DNA from: Sulfurospirillum halorespirans DSM 13726
GTDB taxonomy: Bacteria > Campylobacterota > Campylobacteria > Campylobacterales > Sulfurospirillaceae
Assembly: GCF_001723605.1 (NCBI RefSeq)
Contig: NZ_CP017111.1
Span: forward strand, 744,001-808,000
DNA: 64,000 nt
Reading direction: 5' to 3'
Below are positions 51,901 to 63,269 of the stretch, piece after piece (position 1 is the stretch's first letter; each line of letters begins with the position of its first letter). The notes under the pieces are model-generated. The model saw only the letters and a list, made by a program, of their open reading frames with translations, was not told where the DNA came from and ran no database searches. Made by a program: the position numbers and the translations under genes.

Positions 51901-53715
51901 ATGGCTAAAAAATACATCGATGTGATGGATACAACGTTTAGAGATGGTTTTCAATCGGTTTTTGGTGGACGTGTACTGATGGATGATTTTCTCCCTGCAG
52001 TCGCTGCAGCAAGAGATGCGGGCATTAGCCATTTTGAATTTGGTGGAGGTGCTCGCTTTCAAAGCCTTTACTTTTATCTCAATGAAGATGCCTTTGAGAT
52101 GATGGATCGTTTTCGCGCTATCGCAGGCCCTGATGCCAATCTTCAAACCTTAGCGCGCGGTGTCAATACCGTTATGCTCGATACTGGCAATCGCGATTTG
52201 ATCGACTTGCATGCCAAAATGTTTAAAAAGCACAGCACGACAACGATTCGTAACTTTGATGCACTGAACGATGTTGAAAACCTCAAATACAGCGGTGAAC
52301 GCATTGTGCATCACGGACTTAAACACGAAATCGTGGTGACAATGATGGACCTTCCTCCTAAATGTGTGGGGGCTCATGATGTTGCTTTTTATGAGAAAAC
52401 GCTTCGTGAGATTTTGGATTCAGGTATTCCGTATCACAGTGTCTGTTTTAAAGATGCAAGCGGAACGTCCAGCCCTCAAAAAGTGTATGAGACCATAAAA
52501 ATGGCTAAAAAACTCCTTCCTGAAGGCACGCATGTCAGACTGCATACGCATGAAACCGCAGGTGTGAGTGTGGCGTGTTATCTCGCGGCACTCGAAGCAG
52601 GTGCTGATGGCATCGATCTTGCAGCGTCACCTGTGAGTGGCGGAACCTCTCAACCAGACATCTTAACGATGCTTCACGCGGTTAAAGGTAAAAATTACGA
52701 TCTTGGAGGCCTTGAGCTTGAAAAAATTCTCACTTATGAAGATGTGTTACAAGACTGTTTAAAAGATTACTTTATGCCACCCGAAGCGGTGCAAGTCTCT
52801 CCTTTAATTCCTTTCTCCCCAATGCCAGGCGGTGCACTCACTGCCAACACACAAATGCTTCGCGATAACAACATTTTACATAAATTCCCAGAAGTGATTA
52901 AAGCAATGCGTGAAGTGGTTGAAAAAGGAGGATACGGTACGAGTGTAACACCTGTATCCCAATTTTATTTCCAACAAGCGTTTAATAACGTGATGTTTGG
53001 ATCGTGGACAAAAATTGCCGAGGGCTATGGCAAAATGGTTCTTGGCTACTTTGGAAAAACGCCCGTTGCTCCTGATGAAAACGTTGTAGCACTTGCCAGC
53101 GAGCAACTGAAATTGGAACCAACGAAGAAAAATGCACTTGATTTGGCGGATGCAGATGAGAGCAAATCGCTTGCTAATGTAAAACAGATATTAGAAAAAG
53201 AGGGACTTCCTACAACCGAAGAGAATCTCTTTATTGCCGCTTCATGTAAAGAAAAAGGCGTTGCATTCCTCAAAGGTGAAGCAAAAGTCAATGTGCGTAA
53301 AATTGGTAAAGCAGAAAAAGGAAAGATTGTTTGCAGTGCCTCTTCAGATTATACGGTCATTGTCAATGGTCAAAAATACAATGTTAAATCTTCCGATAAA
53401 CAAGATGCTTTTGTCATTAACGGGCAAGAGTATTTTATCGAAATCGAAGAGGGATGCAGTGATGAAACAAGTGGCGCTGGTGTCGCAACTTCTGCTTCTT
53501 CAAACGGTACTGAAATCAAAGCAGGAATCCCTGGTTCGATCTTTAAAGTACTTGTGAATGTCGGCGATAAAGTGAGTAAAGGCCAACCCGTTATTGTGAT
53601 TGAAGCCATGAAAATGGAAATTGAAGTGGCAGCACCATCTGATGGTGTGGTCAGTAGTGTTAGAGTTAAACAAGGGGATACCATCGTCAATAATCAATTG
53701 CTTGTAACGCTATAA
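51901..53715 (+). CDS. oadA: Oxaloacetate decarboxylase alpha subunit / pyruvate carboxylase subunit B
   Basis: 604 residues. An HMGL-like carboxyltransferase domain ([13 protein letters not shown] at 6-18, metal ligands in RLHTHETAG), a conserved carboxylase domain, and a C-terminal biotinyl domain with the biotinylated Lys in EAMKMEIEV. With OadB and OadG it removes CO2 from oxaloacetate and moves it to biotin. Alone it could act as PycB; the adjacent oadB and oadG make the decarboxylase pump more likely. Confidence 0.93.
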   Translation: MAKKYIDVMDTTFRDGFQSVFGGRVLMDDFLPAVAAARDAGISHFEFGGGARFQSLYFYLNEDAFEMMDRFRAIAGPDANLQTLARGVNTVMLDTGNRDLIDLHAKMFKKHSTTTIRNFDALNDVENLKYSGERIVHHGLKHEIVVTMMDLPPKCVGAHDVAFYEKTLREILDSGIPYHSVCFKDASGTSSPQKVYETIKMAKKLLPEGTHVRLHTHETAGVSVACYLAALEAGADGIDLAASPVSGGTSQPDILTMLHAVKGKNYDLGGLELEKILTYEDVLQDCLKDYFMPPEAVQVSPLIPFSPMPGGALTANTQMLRDNNILHKFPEVIKAMREVVEKGGYGTSVTPVSQFYFQQAFNNVMFGSWTKIAEGYGKMVLGYFGKTPVAPDENVVALASEQLKLEPTKKNALDLADADESKSLANVKQILEKEGLPTTEENLFIAASCKEKGVAFLKGEAKVNVRKIGKAEKGKIVCSASSDYTVIVNGQKYNVKSSDKQDAFVINGQEYFIEIEEGCSDETSGAGVATSASSNGTEIKAGIPGSIFKVLVNVGDKVSKGQPVIVIEAMKMEIEVAAPSDGVVSSVRVKQGDTIVNNQLLVTL

Positions 53716-53723
53716 GGGATAAA

Positions 53724-55037
53724 ATGAAAAAAAAGATTATGGGGGTGCTGTTGCTACTAGGATTCGTAATGATGATGCCATCATTACTGAATGCAGAGAA
53801 TGTAGCCAAAGAGAATTTAAATCAAGATTATAAATCGAAAAGTGTATCAGAGCTTTTCGTCTCATTATACGAATCTACGGGTATTAATGCCATGATTAAT
53901 CCTCAAGAAGGAATGGTAATGCACGGCATTACGATCTCTACGTTTAATCAAGGTGCGGGTAGGGTTGTGATGATCGCCATCTGTTTTTTACTTTTCTACC
54001 TTGCTATCGCCAAAGGGTTTGAGCCATTACTGCTCATTCCCATTGCTTTTGGTGGATTTTTAGCCAATATTCCTGTGGCAGACATCGCTGGTCCTGAGGG
54101 ATTTTTGGGAATTTTATTTACGATGGGTATTAGCTCAGGGCTTTTCCCTTTGATGATTTTTATGGGTGTGGGTGCTATGACGGACTTTGGACCTCTTTTG
54201 GCAAACCCAAAGACGGCTCTTTTGGGAGGGGCAGCGCAACTTGGTATCTTTGGTACGATCGTAGGTGCGGCTATTTTGACCGAATACACAGGTTTTATCA
54301 ATTTCTCGCTCAAAGATGCGTGCGCCATTGGTATTATTGGTGGAGCAGATGGGCCTACTTCTATTTTCGTTGCGACTCGTTTGGCACCGGATCTTTTAGG
54401 TGCAATTGCAGTAGCAGCGTATTCGTATATGGCGTTGGTACCTATTATCCAACCTCCTATCATGAGAGCGCTTACAACGAAAGAAGAGCGGCTCATTAAG
54501 ATGGAGCAGTTACGCGAAGTCTCTAAAATGGAAAAAATCATCTTTCCTATTACGGTGATGATTTTGTGTATTTTAATGTTGCCCGATGCAACTCCTTTGA
54601 TTGGCGCACTTGCTTTTGGAAACTTAGCACGTGAATCGGGTGTGGTCAAACGATTGTCGGATACAATGGAAAATGCCTTAATTAACATTGTAACTATTTT
54701 CTTAGGTCTCTCTGTTGGTTCAAAATTAGCTGCTGAAAAGTTTTTGGTTCCGGAAACATTGGGAATTTTGTTTTTGGGCTTGGTGGCATTTTCTATGGGA
54801 ACAGCGGGTGGTGTTCTTATGGCAAAAGTAATGAATAAGTTTAGCAAACACAAAGTAAACCCACTCATTGGCTCAGCAGGTGTCAGTGCTGTGCCTATGG
54901 CAGCAAGGGTTTCTAATAAAGAAGGCATGAAGGAAGATCCAAGCAATATGCTTTTAATGCATGCGATGGGTCCAAATGTGGCAGGTGTCATTGGCTCTGC
55001 GGTTGCAGCAGGTGTGCTGCTGTCCATTTTTAAATAA
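53724..55037 (+). CDS. oadB: Oxaloacetate decarboxylase beta subunit (Na+ pump)
   Basis: 437 residues, about nine to eleven membrane helices. The N-terminus includes a signal-like segment and the [14 protein letters not shown] stretch; family signatures are [30 protein letters not shown] and the C-terminal [19 protein letters not shown]. It exports Na+ while decarboxylating carboxybiotin. Starts 9 nt after oadA. A 343-residue ORF on the opposite strand here is a shadow. Confidence 0.95.
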   Translation: MKKKIMGVLLLLGFVMMMPSLLNAENVAKENLNQDYKSKSVSELFVSLYESTGINAMINPQEGMVMHGITISTFNQGAGRVVMIAICFLLFYLAIAKGFEPLLLIPIAFGGFLANIPVADIAGPEGFLGILFTMGISSGLFPLMIFMGVGAMTDFGPLLANPKTALLGGAAQLGIFGTIVGAAILTEYTGFINFSLKDACAIGIIGGADGPTSIFVATRLAPDLLGAIAVAAYSYMALVPIIQPPIMRALTTKEERLIKMEQLREVSKMEKIIFPITVMILCILMLPDATPLIGALAFGNLARESGVVKRLSDTMENALINIVTIFLGLSVGSKLAAEKFLVPETLGILFLGLVAFSMGTAGGVLMAKVMNKFSKHKVNPLIGSAGVSAVPMAARVSNKEGMKEDPSNMLLMHAMGPNVAGVIGSAVAAGVLLSIFK

Positions 55038-55060
55038 AAAGTTTTGAGGATATAAACACG

Positions 55061-56638
55061 ATGTCGAAGATTAATGAAATTGAAAAGTTAGGCTTAACCA
55101 CTATGGGGAAGATTCACTACAACCTTGATTATGAAACGTTGCTGAAACATGAAATTGCCAATAACGAAGGGCGTGTCACCAGCAATGGTACGTTTAGTGT
55201 CGATACTGGAATTTTTACAGGTCGAAGCCCGAAAGATAAATATTTTGTAGATCAAGCACCTTCCAATCAGTACATCTCATGGGGCAAAATGAACCATAAG
55301 GTCAGTAAAGAGATTTTTGAAGAACTGTTTGACAAAGTCAAAAAACAGCTCTCTGGTAAAGATATTTACGTTCAAGATGCTTACAGTGGTGGAAGTTTAG
55401 CGAGTCGTAAAAGCATTCGTGTGGTTACGGAGATTGCATGGCAAGCTCATTTTGTGAAAAACATGTTTATTCGTCCAATCGAAGAGGAACTTACCCATTT
55501 TAAACCAGACTTTGTGCTCTACAATGCATGTAAAATGGTCAACGATGACTACAAAAAACACAACCTGCATTCCGATGTTTTTGTCGTCTTCAATGTCGAA
55601 GAGAATATCGCGATTATCGGAGGCACATGGTACGGTGGAGAGATTAAAAAAGGTATCTTCTCGATGATGAACTACTGGTTACCATTAGAAGGTAAACTCT
55701 CCATGCACTGTTCTGCGAATGTAGGCGAAAAAGGCGATACTGCCCTTTTCTTTGGTCTTTCAGGTACTGGTAAAACAACGCTTTCAACCGATCCTAAACG
55801 TAAGTTAATTGGCGATGATGAGCATGGTTGGGATGATGAGGGTGTCTTTAACTTTGAAGGCGGCTGTTACGCAAAATGTATCAACCTTGATCCAAGCAGT
55901 GAGCCTGAAATTTACGGCGCGATTCGTCAAGATGCCCTTTTAGAAAATGTTGTCATCAATGACAACGGTGTCGTGGATTATGCCGATGCTTCTAAAACAG
56001 AAAATACCCGCGTTTCGTACCCCATTTACCATATTGACAATCATGAAGCAAGCCTCCAAGCAGGTCACCCTAAAAAAATTATCTTCTTAAGCGCTGATGC
56101 TTTTGGCGTTTTGCCTCCTGTTTCCAAACTCACCAAAGAGCAAGCGATGTACTACTTTCTGAGTGGTTATACCGCCAAAGTCGCCGGAACAGAGCGTGGT
56201 GTAACTGAGCCCGTTGCGACCTTTAGCGCATGTTTTGGTGAGGCGTTTTTACCCCTGCACCCAACCGTGTATGCGAAGCTTTTAGGCGAAAAGATTGCCA
56301 AGCACAATGTGGATGTCTACTTGGTCAACACAGGCTGGAGTGGCGGAAGCTATGGTATCGGTAAGCGTATGAGCATTAAAGCAACCCGTGCGTGTATTAA
56401 CGCCATTCTTGATGGCAGTATCAACGAGTGTGAGTTTGAAACGATTCCGGTCTTTAATATTCAAGCCCCTAAAGCGCTTGCAGGCGTTCCAACCGAAGTG
56501 CTCAATCCTAAAAGTACGTGGGAAAATAAAAGCCTTTACGATGCAACCAGAGATGAGCTTGCAGAGATGTTTATTGAGAATTTCAAAAAATACATTACAG
56601 CCGATTCTGATTTTTCTAACGCGGGTCCAAAACTCTAA
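55061..56638 (+). CDS. pckA: Phosphoenolpyruvate carboxykinase (ATP)
   Basis: 525 residues. Interconverts oxaloacetate and PEP with ATP. P-loop [11 protein letters not shown], metal-site [20 protein letters not shown] (split into DDEHGWDD and FNFEGG), TGRSPKDK near 55 and the C-terminal [10 protein letters not shown] are all intact. It follows oadB by 23 nt and probably shares its transcript. It links lactate-derived carbon to gluconeogenesis. Confidence 0.97.
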   Translation: MSKINEIEKLGLTTMGKIHYNLDYETLLKHEIANNEGRVTSNGTFSVDTGIFTGRSPKDKYFVDQAPSNQYISWGKMNHKVSKEIFEELFDKVKKQLSGKDIYVQDAYSGGSLASRKSIRVVTEIAWQAHFVKNMFIRPIEEELTHFKPDFVLYNACKMVNDDYKKHNLHSDVFVVFNVEENIAIIGGTWYGGEIKKGIFSMMNYWLPLEGKLSMHCSANVGEKGDTALFFGLSGTGKTTLSTDPKRKLIGDDEHGWDDEGVFNFEGGCYAKCINLDPSSEPEIYGAIRQDALLENVVINDNGVVDYADASKTENTRVSYPIYHIDNHEASLQAGHPKKIIFLSADAFGVLPPVSKLTKEQAMYYFLSGYTAKVAGTERGVTEPVATFSACFGEAFLPLHPTVYAKLLGEKIAKHNVDVYLVNTGWSGGSYGIGKRMSIKATRACINAILDGSINECEFETIPVFNIQAPKALAGVPTEVLNPKSTWENKSLYDATRDELAEMFIENFKKYITADSDFSNAGPKL

Positions 56639-56652
56639 TTTAATCTTTACAT

Positions 56653-56677
56653 GTAAAGGAGTTTCCAACTCCTTTAC
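56653..56677. terminator. Hairpin after pckA
   Basis: GTAAAGGAG / CTCCTTTAC, a perfect 9-bp stem with loop TTTCCAA. It lacks a strong U-run. The left arm overlaps a TTACATGTAA copy (56647-56656). Confidence 0.5.
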
Positions 56678-56725
56678 GTTATGTCCACATCACATTATCT
56701 TATTATTTTACAGGGAGACACGTTC

Positions 56726-58111
56726 ATGTCAAAACTATGGTCAGGCAGATTTGCCACAAGCGGAGCCGCTTTGCTCGATCAATTTAACGCCTCATTACCA
56801 TTCGATAAAAAACTTTATGCAGAAGATATTAAAGGCTCCATTGCGCATGCTACGATGCTTGCAAAACAGGGTATTTTAACGGAAGATGAAGCCGATCAAA
56901 TTGCCAAAGGGCTCTTGCAAATTAAACAAGAGATTGAAGAAGAAAAATTTGTTTTCGATATTGCGCATGAAGATATTCACATGTCTGTGGAGACAAGGTT
57001 AATCGATCTCATTGGAGAAGCGGGAAAACGCCTGCATACGGCGCGAAGTCGCAACGATCAAGTTGCAGTTGATTTCAGATTGTACGTACAAAAAGAGAAT
57101 TTAGTCATTGTGCGTGCTTTAGAAGAGGTGATTGATGTTTTGATGAGCATCGCTAAAGAGCATACCAACACGCTGCTTCCTGGTATGACGCATCTTCAAC
57201 ATGCCCAACCGATTAACTTGGCGTTTCATCTTTTAGCCTATGTTTCGATGTTTAAACGCGACATTGAACGACTTGAAAGCTCTTATCAGCGCAATAATGT
57301 TTTACCGCTTGGATGTGCCGCACTTGCGGGTACGCCTCATAACATTGATCGAGAGTATGTGGCAAAGCTCCTTGGGTTTGACAGTGTGAGTGTGAACTGC
57401 CTTGACACGGTCAGTGATCGTGACTTCGCTCTGGAGATTCTTTTTAATATTTCGACCATTATGATGCACATTTCACGTTTTGCGGAAGAGCTTATTTTAT
57501 GGTCAAGTTATGAGTTCAAATTTATCACGTTAAGCGATGAATATTCCACCGGTAGCTCCATCATGCCACAAAAGAAAAACCCTGATGTTCCTGAACTTTT
57601 ACGCGGTAAAACAGGGCGCGTGAATGGCAATCTCATTTCACTTTTAACCGTACTCAAAGGGCTTCCTTTGGCGTACAATAAAGATATGCAAGAGGACAAA
57701 GAGGGTGTGTTTGACAGTGTCGAAACCGTTTTCATGTCACTCAATATTCTCAAAGAAGCGGTTCGTACAATGACCATCAATGTAGGACGAATGAAGCAAG
57801 CGTGCGAGGTAGGGCATTTAAGTGCCACCGATTTGGCGGACTACTTGGTTCAAAAATGTAATATCCCTTTCCGTGAAGCTCATTTTATCACAGGGCGCGC
57901 CGTGGCGCATGCGGAAGGATTGGGCATTGATCTGAGTGTCATGAGTGTTCCAGAGCTTCAAAAAGTCGATGCACGCATTGGCGAAGATGTAAGTGAATAT
58001 CTTTCTTTAGTCCATTCTATGAATGCACGAACCTCCCAAGGAGGAACGGCAGTCTCTTCTACATGTAAACAAATTGAAATTTTTGAAACATGGATAACAT
58101 CGCGTCACTAA
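56726..58111 (+). CDS. argH: Argininosuccinate lyase
   Basis: Last step of arginine synthesis. 461 residues from ATG 56726 (AGGGAG upstream, and the family start MSKLWSGRF); a longer in-frame reading to 56681 is rejected. Contains [10 protein letters not shown], the fumarase-family signature [11 protein letters not shown] and the Thr-His active-site region ([14 protein letters not shown]). Complete. A one-base variant of the iterated palindrome lies near 58060. Confidence 0.97.
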   Translation: MSKLWSGRFATSGAALLDQFNASLPFDKKLYAEDIKGSIAHATMLAKQGILTEDEADQIAKGLLQIKQEIEEEKFVFDIAHEDIHMSVETRLIDLIGEAGKRLHTARSRNDQVAVDFRLYVQKENLVIVRALEEVIDVLMSIAKEHTNTLLPGMTHLQHAQPINLAFHLLAYVSMFKRDIERLESSYQRNNVLPLGCAALAGTPHNIDREYVAKLLGFDSVSVNCLDTVSDRDFALEILFNISTIMMHISRFAEELILWSSYEFKFITLSDEYSTGSSIMPQKKNPDVPELLRGKTGRVNGNLISLLTVLKGLPLAYNKDMQEDKEGVFDSVETVFMSLNILKEAVRTMTINVGRMKQACEVGHLSATDLADYLVQKCNIPFREAHFITGRAVAHAEGLGIDLSVMSVPELQKVDARIGEDVSEYLSLVHSMNARTSQGGTAVSSTCKQIEIFETWITSRH

Positions 58112-58120
58112 AAGAGAGCA

Positions 58121-58140
58121 GAAGAGGTGTAAACCTCTTC
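58121..58140. terminator. Bidirectional hairpin between convergent argH and HIT gene
   Basis: Perfect 8-bp stem GAAGAGGT / ACCTCTTC with GTAA tetraloop, placed in the 35-bp gap between convergent stops. Confidence 0.6.
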
Positions 58141-58146
58141 GATGTG

Positions 58147-58503
58147 TTATAGAAAATTGTGGGTGTCGCTGTCGCTTAAGTGACTCCATGAAAGTTTTGC
58201 CCCACCTAAGAGGTGAAAATGCAGATGCAACACCTCTTGCCCACCATCACTGCCGTTATTGGTAATCAAACGATACCCACGCTCATCCAATCCTAAAAGT
58301 TTTGCCACTTTTTGGGTAAATTCTGTGAGCCCAACCATGATTTTTGGATCAACTTCTTGAAAACAGGTGTACTCAACTTTTGGGATAATCAGGATATGCA
58401 CCGGTGCTTTGGGGTTAATATCATGAAACGCTAAAAAGTCCTCATTTTCAAGTACTTTATTGCATGGAATTTCGCCACTCACAATTTTACTAAAGATTGT
58501 CAT
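58147..58503 (-). CDS. HIT (histidine triad) family hydrolase
   Basis: 118 residues, HINT-like nucleoside phosphoramidase or hydrolase. IFSKIVSGEIPCNKVLE at the start, HDINPKAPVHILIIPK in the middle and the active triad HLHFHLLGG near 94-102. Next to pheST as I recall in Campylobacter. Substrate unknown. Confidence 0.92.
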   Translation of the reverse strand: MTIFSKIVSGEIPCNKVLENEDFLAFHDINPKAPVHILIIPKVEYTCFQEVDPKIMVGLTEFTQKVAKLLGLDERGYRLITNNGSDGGQEVLHLHFHLLGGAKLSWSHLSDSDTHNFL

Positions 58504-58581
58504 TGCATTCTCCTTCGTTTTATGGATATAGTGTAGTACATAGTGCTTTGAATTTAGTCTAAACGTTGGATTTTAACCTTT

Positions 58582-58587
58582 TATAAT
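58582..58587 (+). promoter_or_regulatory. -10 box for pheS
   Basis: TATAAT in CTTTTATAATTAAAG, 59 nt before the pheS start. No leader peptide or tRNA-Phe attenuator is seen. Confidence 0.45.
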
Positions 58588-58645
58588 TAAAGTTTGACTA
58601 AAATGGGCTTCCTAATAGACTTAAGAGCGTAATGGATGCTCACGA

Positions 58646-59653
58646 ATGAAAGGTAACCCTTTGAAAGATATAGAAAATGCGATTGCTTCATGCACTTCGC
58701 TTGTTGAATTAGAAAAATTAAGAGTCTCTCTCTTTGGTAAAAAAGGGCATTTTGCAGCGCAATTTGAAAAGCTGAAAAAGCTTGAAGGCGATGCTAAAAA
58801 AGAGTTTGCCCAAAATCTCAATATTAACAAAGAGAACTTTTTAGACCTTCTCAATCAAAAAAAGAGTGAACTTGATGCTGTGATGATTGAAGCGCAAATG
58901 CGCAAAAGCAGTGTGGATGTCACCCTTTTCAATCAAGAAAGTAGTGCGGGTGCGCTTCATCCAGTGATGGATACGATGGATAAAATTATTGAATATTTTG
59001 TGAGTATGAACTTTTCCATCGAAGAAGGTCCTTTGGTTGAAGATGACTTCCATAACTTTGAAGCGTTGAATCTTCCCAAATACCACCCTGCACGCGATAT
59101 GCAAGACACCTTTTATTTTAAAGATTCGATGTTGCTTCGTACCCACACGTCACCGGTTCAAATCAGGACAATGCTCAAGCAGAGCGCTCCGATTCGTATG
59201 ATCTGCCCAGGAGCGGTTTTTAGACGTGATTTTGACATTACCCACACCCCGATGTTTCACCAAGTCGAAGGTTTGGTCGTTGATAAGACAGGAAAAGTCT
59301 CCTTTGCCAATCTAAAATTTATTCTCGAAGACTTTTTAAAATACATGTTTGGCGATGTTAAAGTGCGTTTCCGTCCAAGTTTCTTCCCGTTTACGGAGCC
59401 AAGCGCTGAGGCGGATATTAGCTGTATTTTCTGTAAAGGCGAAGGGTGTCGTGTCTGTTCACACACGGGCTGGCTCGAAGTACTGGGATGCGGCGTAGTG
59501 GATTCGAATGTCTTTAAAGCGGTTGGCTACAAAGATGTGAGTGGTTATGCGTTTGGACTCGGCGTTGAGCGCTTTGCGATGCTGTTGCATCAGATTCCCG
59601 ATTTGCGGTCTTTGTTTGAGGGTGATTTGAGATTATTGGAGCAATTTAGATGA
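58646..59653 (+). CDS. pheS: Phenylalanyl-tRNA synthetase alpha subunit
   Basis: 335 residues. Coiled-coil N-terminus, then the class II core with [26 protein letters not shown], the motif 2 region [19 protein letters not shown] and motif 3 [14 protein letters not shown]. The start is uncertain: ATG 58646 is given, but TTG 58661 has a better-placed AAAGG. Overlaps pheT by 4 nt. Catalytic alpha chain of the alpha2-beta2 enzyme. Confidence 0.96.
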   Translation: MKGNPLKDIENAIASCTSLVELEKLRVSLFGKKGHFAAQFEKLKKLEGDAKKEFAQNLNINKENFLDLLNQKKSELDAVMIEAQMRKSSVDVTLFNQESSAGALHPVMDTMDKIIEYFVSMNFSIEEGPLVEDDFHNFEALNLPKYHPARDMQDTFYFKDSMLLRTHTSPVQIRTMLKQSAPIRMICPGAVFRRDFDITHTPMFHQVEGLVVDKTGKVSFANLKFILEDFLKYMFGDVKVRFRPSFFPFTEPSAEADISCIFCKGEGCRVCSHTGWLEVLGCGVVDSNVFKAVGYKDVSGYAFGLGVERFAMLLHQIPDLRSLFEGDLRLLEQFR

Positions 59654-61989
59654 TAGTAACAAAACAGTGGTTAAATGAATGGATCGATCTTAGTGCGATT
59701 GATACGGATAAAATTTCTGTAGCGCTGAACGCCATTGGTCTTGAAGTCGATGGGCTCACCAAAATCAAAATTCCTGAAAATGTCGTTGTAGGCCATGTTG
59801 TTTCGTGTGAAAAACACCCCAATGCCGATAAACTCAATGTCTGCCAAGTCGATGTGGGTGAAAGCATCCAACAGATCGTTTGTGGGGCTACAAATGTGGC
59901 CGCAGGGCAAATGGTCGCTGTGGCGCTTATTGGCGCCGTTCTTCCAGGTGATCTTAAAATCAAAAAAGCGAAACTCCGCGATGTTGAATCCTGCGGTATG
60001 ATCTGCTCTTCAACAGAACTTGGTCTTCCCAAAATCAATGATGGCATTATGCTCTTAGATGAGAGTATTGGAAAACTTGAGCTTGGAAAACCTTTGTGCG
60101 AATATCCTTTGATCAATGATGATGTGATCGAAATTGGACTCACTCCCAATCGCGGTGATTGCCAAAGTGTGTATGGCGTGGCACGAGATCTCAGTGTCTA
60201 TTTTGATTTGGAAGTCAAAACATTGGGACACAAAGAAGAAGAGGAAAACCAACCCGGTGTTGGTCGTGTGCTTCATCTGCATGGTAGCGAAGCACTCTCT
60301 GGTTCTTACATGTACAAAGTGTTTGACAATACCGAGATTGAAGTTCCGCTTATCATTCAACTGCGCTTAGGCTTTGCCGAGGTTGAAAACAGTTGTTTAC
60401 TCGGTAAACTCATTGATTATTCTACCTACGTTACGGGTGTATTGCTTCGTGCTTACAACCAAAGTTGTTTTGGCGCCAAAGAGGAGAAAGCCAAGATTGC
60501 CATCGCTAAAGATGAAAATGGCTTGGATGCTATTTTCGGTCTTGAGGGTCAAAAAGTGGCGATTACAGGTGTGGCACAGATGAGCGAATGCAGAGCAACG
60601 GCGCTGGATGAACGCATTATTGTCGAAGCAAATTACACGCATCCTGAGATCATTGCATCACGCAGTGCCAACAAAAAATTAAATGCCGATAAACATCTCT
60701 ACCGCTCTTCCAGAGGCAGTGAACCGCAACTGGCTTTTGGTTTGAACTATTTCTTTAAAATGCTGACGAAGCGCTCTAAAATCATGACGTATGCGGATTC
60801 TCAACAAATCACGCAAGATTTTGAAGCGAAAATTATCAATATTCACCAAAGTGATTTGACCGAAATGATTGGGGAAGAGATCCCTAAAAATAAGATTATT
60901 AAAATTTTAAAACAGTTAGGATTTGGTGTTAACTTTGCGTTTGAACAAGATGTCATTAATGTCAAAGTACCACAATTCCGATCGGATGTTGTGAATACAC
61001 AAGATATTTGTGAAGAGATTGTGCGTATTGTGGGCATTGATAATATCACCTCAAAACCTTTTGTTTTTGCCGAAAAACTCAAAATTAATCAGCCCTATAT
61101 TAACTTCAAAAAAAGACAAATGTACCGTCACCGTGCCGTTTCTGCAGGATTTTTTGAGACCTTGCATTTCGTTTTTGATGATCGTGAAAAGGCTGGAAAA
61201 TTTCATTTACCGCTTTTAAATGAAGGCCTGGATGTTGCCAATCCGATTACGAGTGAGCTTAACACGCTTCGCAGTTCGTTGTTACCCAATATCTTAAATG
61301 CGGTTTCCAATAACCTCAAATTTGGTAAAAAACGTGTGGCACTTTTTGAAGTGGGCAGTGTGTTTGACTCTGAAAGAAATGAGAGCAAAAAAATGGCGTT
61401 CGTGTTTAGTGGCGAGAATGGCATCGCTGAGATTGCAAATCACGGGAAGCCTAGCGAGATTGACTTCTTTGCTTTTGCCAGTAAAATCCAGAGTATTTTA
61501 GGGAACTTTACCCTGCTTCCTTTAAACGATGTCAATGGCCTGTGCAGCCCGTATGAAGCTGCTCGTGTGCTTATTGACGGTGTGGAAGCGGGTTATATGG
61601 CGCGTGTGAATGTTCAAGTCGAAAAAGAGCTTGATTTGGTACGTACGTACATCTGCGAACTTGATTTTGATGCCCTGGTGTATCAACGTAAAATTGCCAA
61701 AGAGTACTCCAAACTTCCTTCTTCGTCACGTGATCTCAGCTTGCTTGTCGATGCGAAAATGCAATATTCTGAGCTAGAGCAGTTTATCGCGTCTATTGCT
61801 CCCAAAGCGTTGGTGAAATTTGCGGTCATTGATCGTTACGTGCATGAGAGCCTTGGCGATAAGGTCAGTTTGACGCTCAAACTTCAATTCCAATCAATGG
61901 AAAAGACCTTTGAAGAAGAAGAGATCGCTTCGATGGTCGAAGAGATACTTTCCAAAATTCACGAAAAATTTGGAATTTCTATCCGATGA
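59650..61989 (+). CDS. pheT: Phenylalanyl-tRNA synthetase beta subunit
   Basis: 779 residues: an OB-fold tRNA-binding domain (about 40-150; [19 protein letters not shown]), B3/B4 editing domain (about 200-370), B5 (about 390-465), catalytic-like core (about 475-680) and a C-terminal ferredoxin-fold anticodon domain ([11 protein letters not shown] onward). Complete. Overlaps pheS and aroA by 4 nt each. Confidence 0.97.
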   Translation: MIVTKQWLNEWIDLSAIDTDKISVALNAIGLEVDGLTKIKIPENVVVGHVVSCEKHPNADKLNVCQVDVGESIQQIVCGATNVAAGQMVAVALIGAVLPGDLKIKKAKLRDVESCGMICSSTELGLPKINDGIMLLDESIGKLELGKPLCEYPLINDDVIEIGLTPNRGDCQSVYGVARDLSVYFDLEVKTLGHKEEEENQPGVGRVLHLHGSEALSGSYMYKVFDNTEIEVPLIIQLRLGFAEVENSCLLGKLIDYSTYVTGVLLRAYNQSCFGAKEEKAKIAIAKDENGLDAIFGLEGQKVAITGVAQMSECRATALDERIIVEANYTHPEIIASRSANKKLNADKHLYRSSRGSEPQLAFGLNYFFKMLTKRSKIMTYADSQQITQDFEAKIINIHQSDLTEMIGEEIPKNKIIKILKQLGFGVNFAFEQDVINVKVPQFRSDVVNTQDICEEIVRIVGIDNITSKPFVFAEKLKINQPYINFKKRQMYRHRAVSAGFFETLHFVFDDREKAGKFHLPLLNEGLDVANPITSELNTLRSSLLPNILNAVSNNLKFGKKRVALFEVGSVFDSERNESKKMAFVFSGENGIAEIANHGKPSEIDFFAFASKIQSILGNFTLLPLNDVNGLCSPYEAARVLIDGVEAGYMARVNVQVEKELDLVRTYICELDFDALVYQRKIAKEYSKLPSSSRDLSLLVDAKMQYSELEQFIASIAPKALVKFAVIDRYVHESLGDKVSLTLKLQFQSMEKTFEEEEIASMVEEILSKIHEKFGISIR

Positions 61990-63269
61990 AAACCTTACAT
62001 GTAAACCCAAAAGGACACTTTTCGTTTACAACCGATCAAATCGCTAGCGATAAGTCGATTTCGCATCGCTGCGCGATTTTCTCCCTCCTCAGTGACCGAC
62101 CTTCCATCATTCAAAATTATCTGCCTGCGGAAGATACGCTCTGCACGCTCAGTATCGTTCAATCACTCGGCGCGCAGGTTGAAAAAGCCATTGATGGCAC
62201 ACTCACGATTATGCCACCTCTGAGCATCGTGGAGCCTCCACTCATTTTAGACTGCGGCAATTCGGGTACAGCGATACGTCTTTTGATGGGCTTTCTCTCT
62301 ACATGTAAAGGCTTTTTTGTCTTGTATGGCGATCAATACCTTTGCTCTCGCCCGATGCGTCGCGTGGCAGACCCGTTGCGCAGTATTGGCGCGCAGATCG
62401 ATGGCAGAAGTAATGGTAATTATGCCCCTCTTGGGATTCGTGGTGAAACGCTGAAAGCGTTTCATTACGAGAGTAAAATCGCCTCCGCACAAGTTAAAAG
62501 TGCGCTGATTTTAGCCGCTCTTCAAGCGGATGGTATCTCCACCTTTAGTGAGCCCGAACTCAGTCGTGACCATAGCGAGCGCATGCTACGTGGCATGGGC
62601 GCAAATGTCATCTCTAAAGGTTTACATGTAACCATTCATCCCCAATCTTCACCGCTGAAACCGTTGCACATGAAAGTTCCCAATGACCCCTCCAGTGGCT
62701 TTTTCTTTGCGGTTGCGGCGGCGATCAATTTTGGAAGTTCTGTTACATTGCACAATATGCTCTTAAATCCTACGCGCATCGAAGCCTACAATGTGCTGAA
62801 ACGCATGGGCGCTGAAGTTGTGTTTATCGAAAAAGAGAACGTGTACGAGAGTGTGGGTGATATCATCATTACGGGCAAAGAACTGCATGGCGTTGAAGTG
62901 AGTGAAAACATCTCATGGTTGATTGATGAACTGCCAGCACTCTCCATCGCTTTTGCCTGTGCAAAAGGTAAAAGCCTTGTCAAAAATGCTGGGGAACTGC
63001 GTGTCAAAGAGAGCGATCGCATCTCCAGTGTTGTTAAAAATCTCCGTTTATGTGGCATTGATGTCGAAGAGTTTGAGGATGGCTATGAAGTCAGTGGAGG
63101 AGCGCTTAAAAGTGCTACGATTAACAGCTTTGGTGACCATCGCATTGCGATGAGTTTTGCGATTGCAGGAACACGCGTACCGATGAAAATTGAAGATATT
63201 GAGTGCATTAATACCTCTTTTCCCAATTTCATTGAGCTTCTGTCTCAAATAGGAGAGGTGGAGCAATGA
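61986..63269 (+). CDS. aroA: EPSP synthase (3-phosphoshikimate 1-carboxyvinyltransferase)
   Basis: 427 residues. Sixth step of the shikimate pathway, joining PEP to shikimate 3-phosphate. [14 protein letters not shown] near the start, [15 protein letters not shown] (PEP site) and RVKESDRI are intact, and the C-terminal [12 protein letters not shown] is normal. Two exact TTACATGTAA copies (61995, 62622) and one single-base variant (62299) lie inside. Confidence 0.97.
   Translation: MKTLHVNPKGHFSFTTDQIASDKSISHRCAIFSLLSDRPSIIQNYLPAEDTLCTLSIVQSLGAQVEKAIDGTLTIMPPLSIVEPPLILDCGNSGTAIRLLMGFLSTCKGFFVLYGDQYLCSRPMRRVADPLRSIGAQIDGRSNGNYAPLGIRGETLKAFHYESKIASAQVKSALILAALQADGISTFSEPELSRDHSERMLRGMGANVISKGLHVTIHPQSSPLKPLHMKVPNDPSSGFFFAVAAAINFGSSVTLHNMLLNPTRIEAYNVLKRMGAEVVFIEKENVYESVGDIIITGKELHGVEVSENISWLIDELPALSIAFACAKGKSLVKNAGELRVKESDRISSVVKNLRLCGIDVEEFEDGYEVSGGALKSATINSFGDHRIAMSFAIAGTRVPMKIEDIECINTSFPNFIELLSQIGEVEQ

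Larger units (their letters stand above)
2215..62631. repeat. Dispersed iterated palindrome TTACATGTAA (23 exact copies)
   Basis: Exact copies start at 2215, 4527, 10489, 11076, 15600, 18274, 18364, 19173, 19735, 20590, 24304, 24420, 24624, 25086, 27946, 41527, 46469, 48514, 48552, 51474, 56647, 61995 and 62622. Single-base variants occur near 16320, 24929, 30963, 58060, 60306 and 62299. Most copies extend to TTTACATGTAAA or close to it. Seventeen are in genes, read as Leu-His-Val or Thr-Cys-Lys; the third frame is impossible because it holds TAA. Rough chance expectation is about 0.2. The prophage has one copy only. Confidence 0.9.

Noticed and set aside
53996-55027. 343-residue ORF on the minus strand opposite oadB
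   Set aside because: It mirrors a strong, fully conserved oadB; its own sequence shows no domain and has the composition of a shadow frame.
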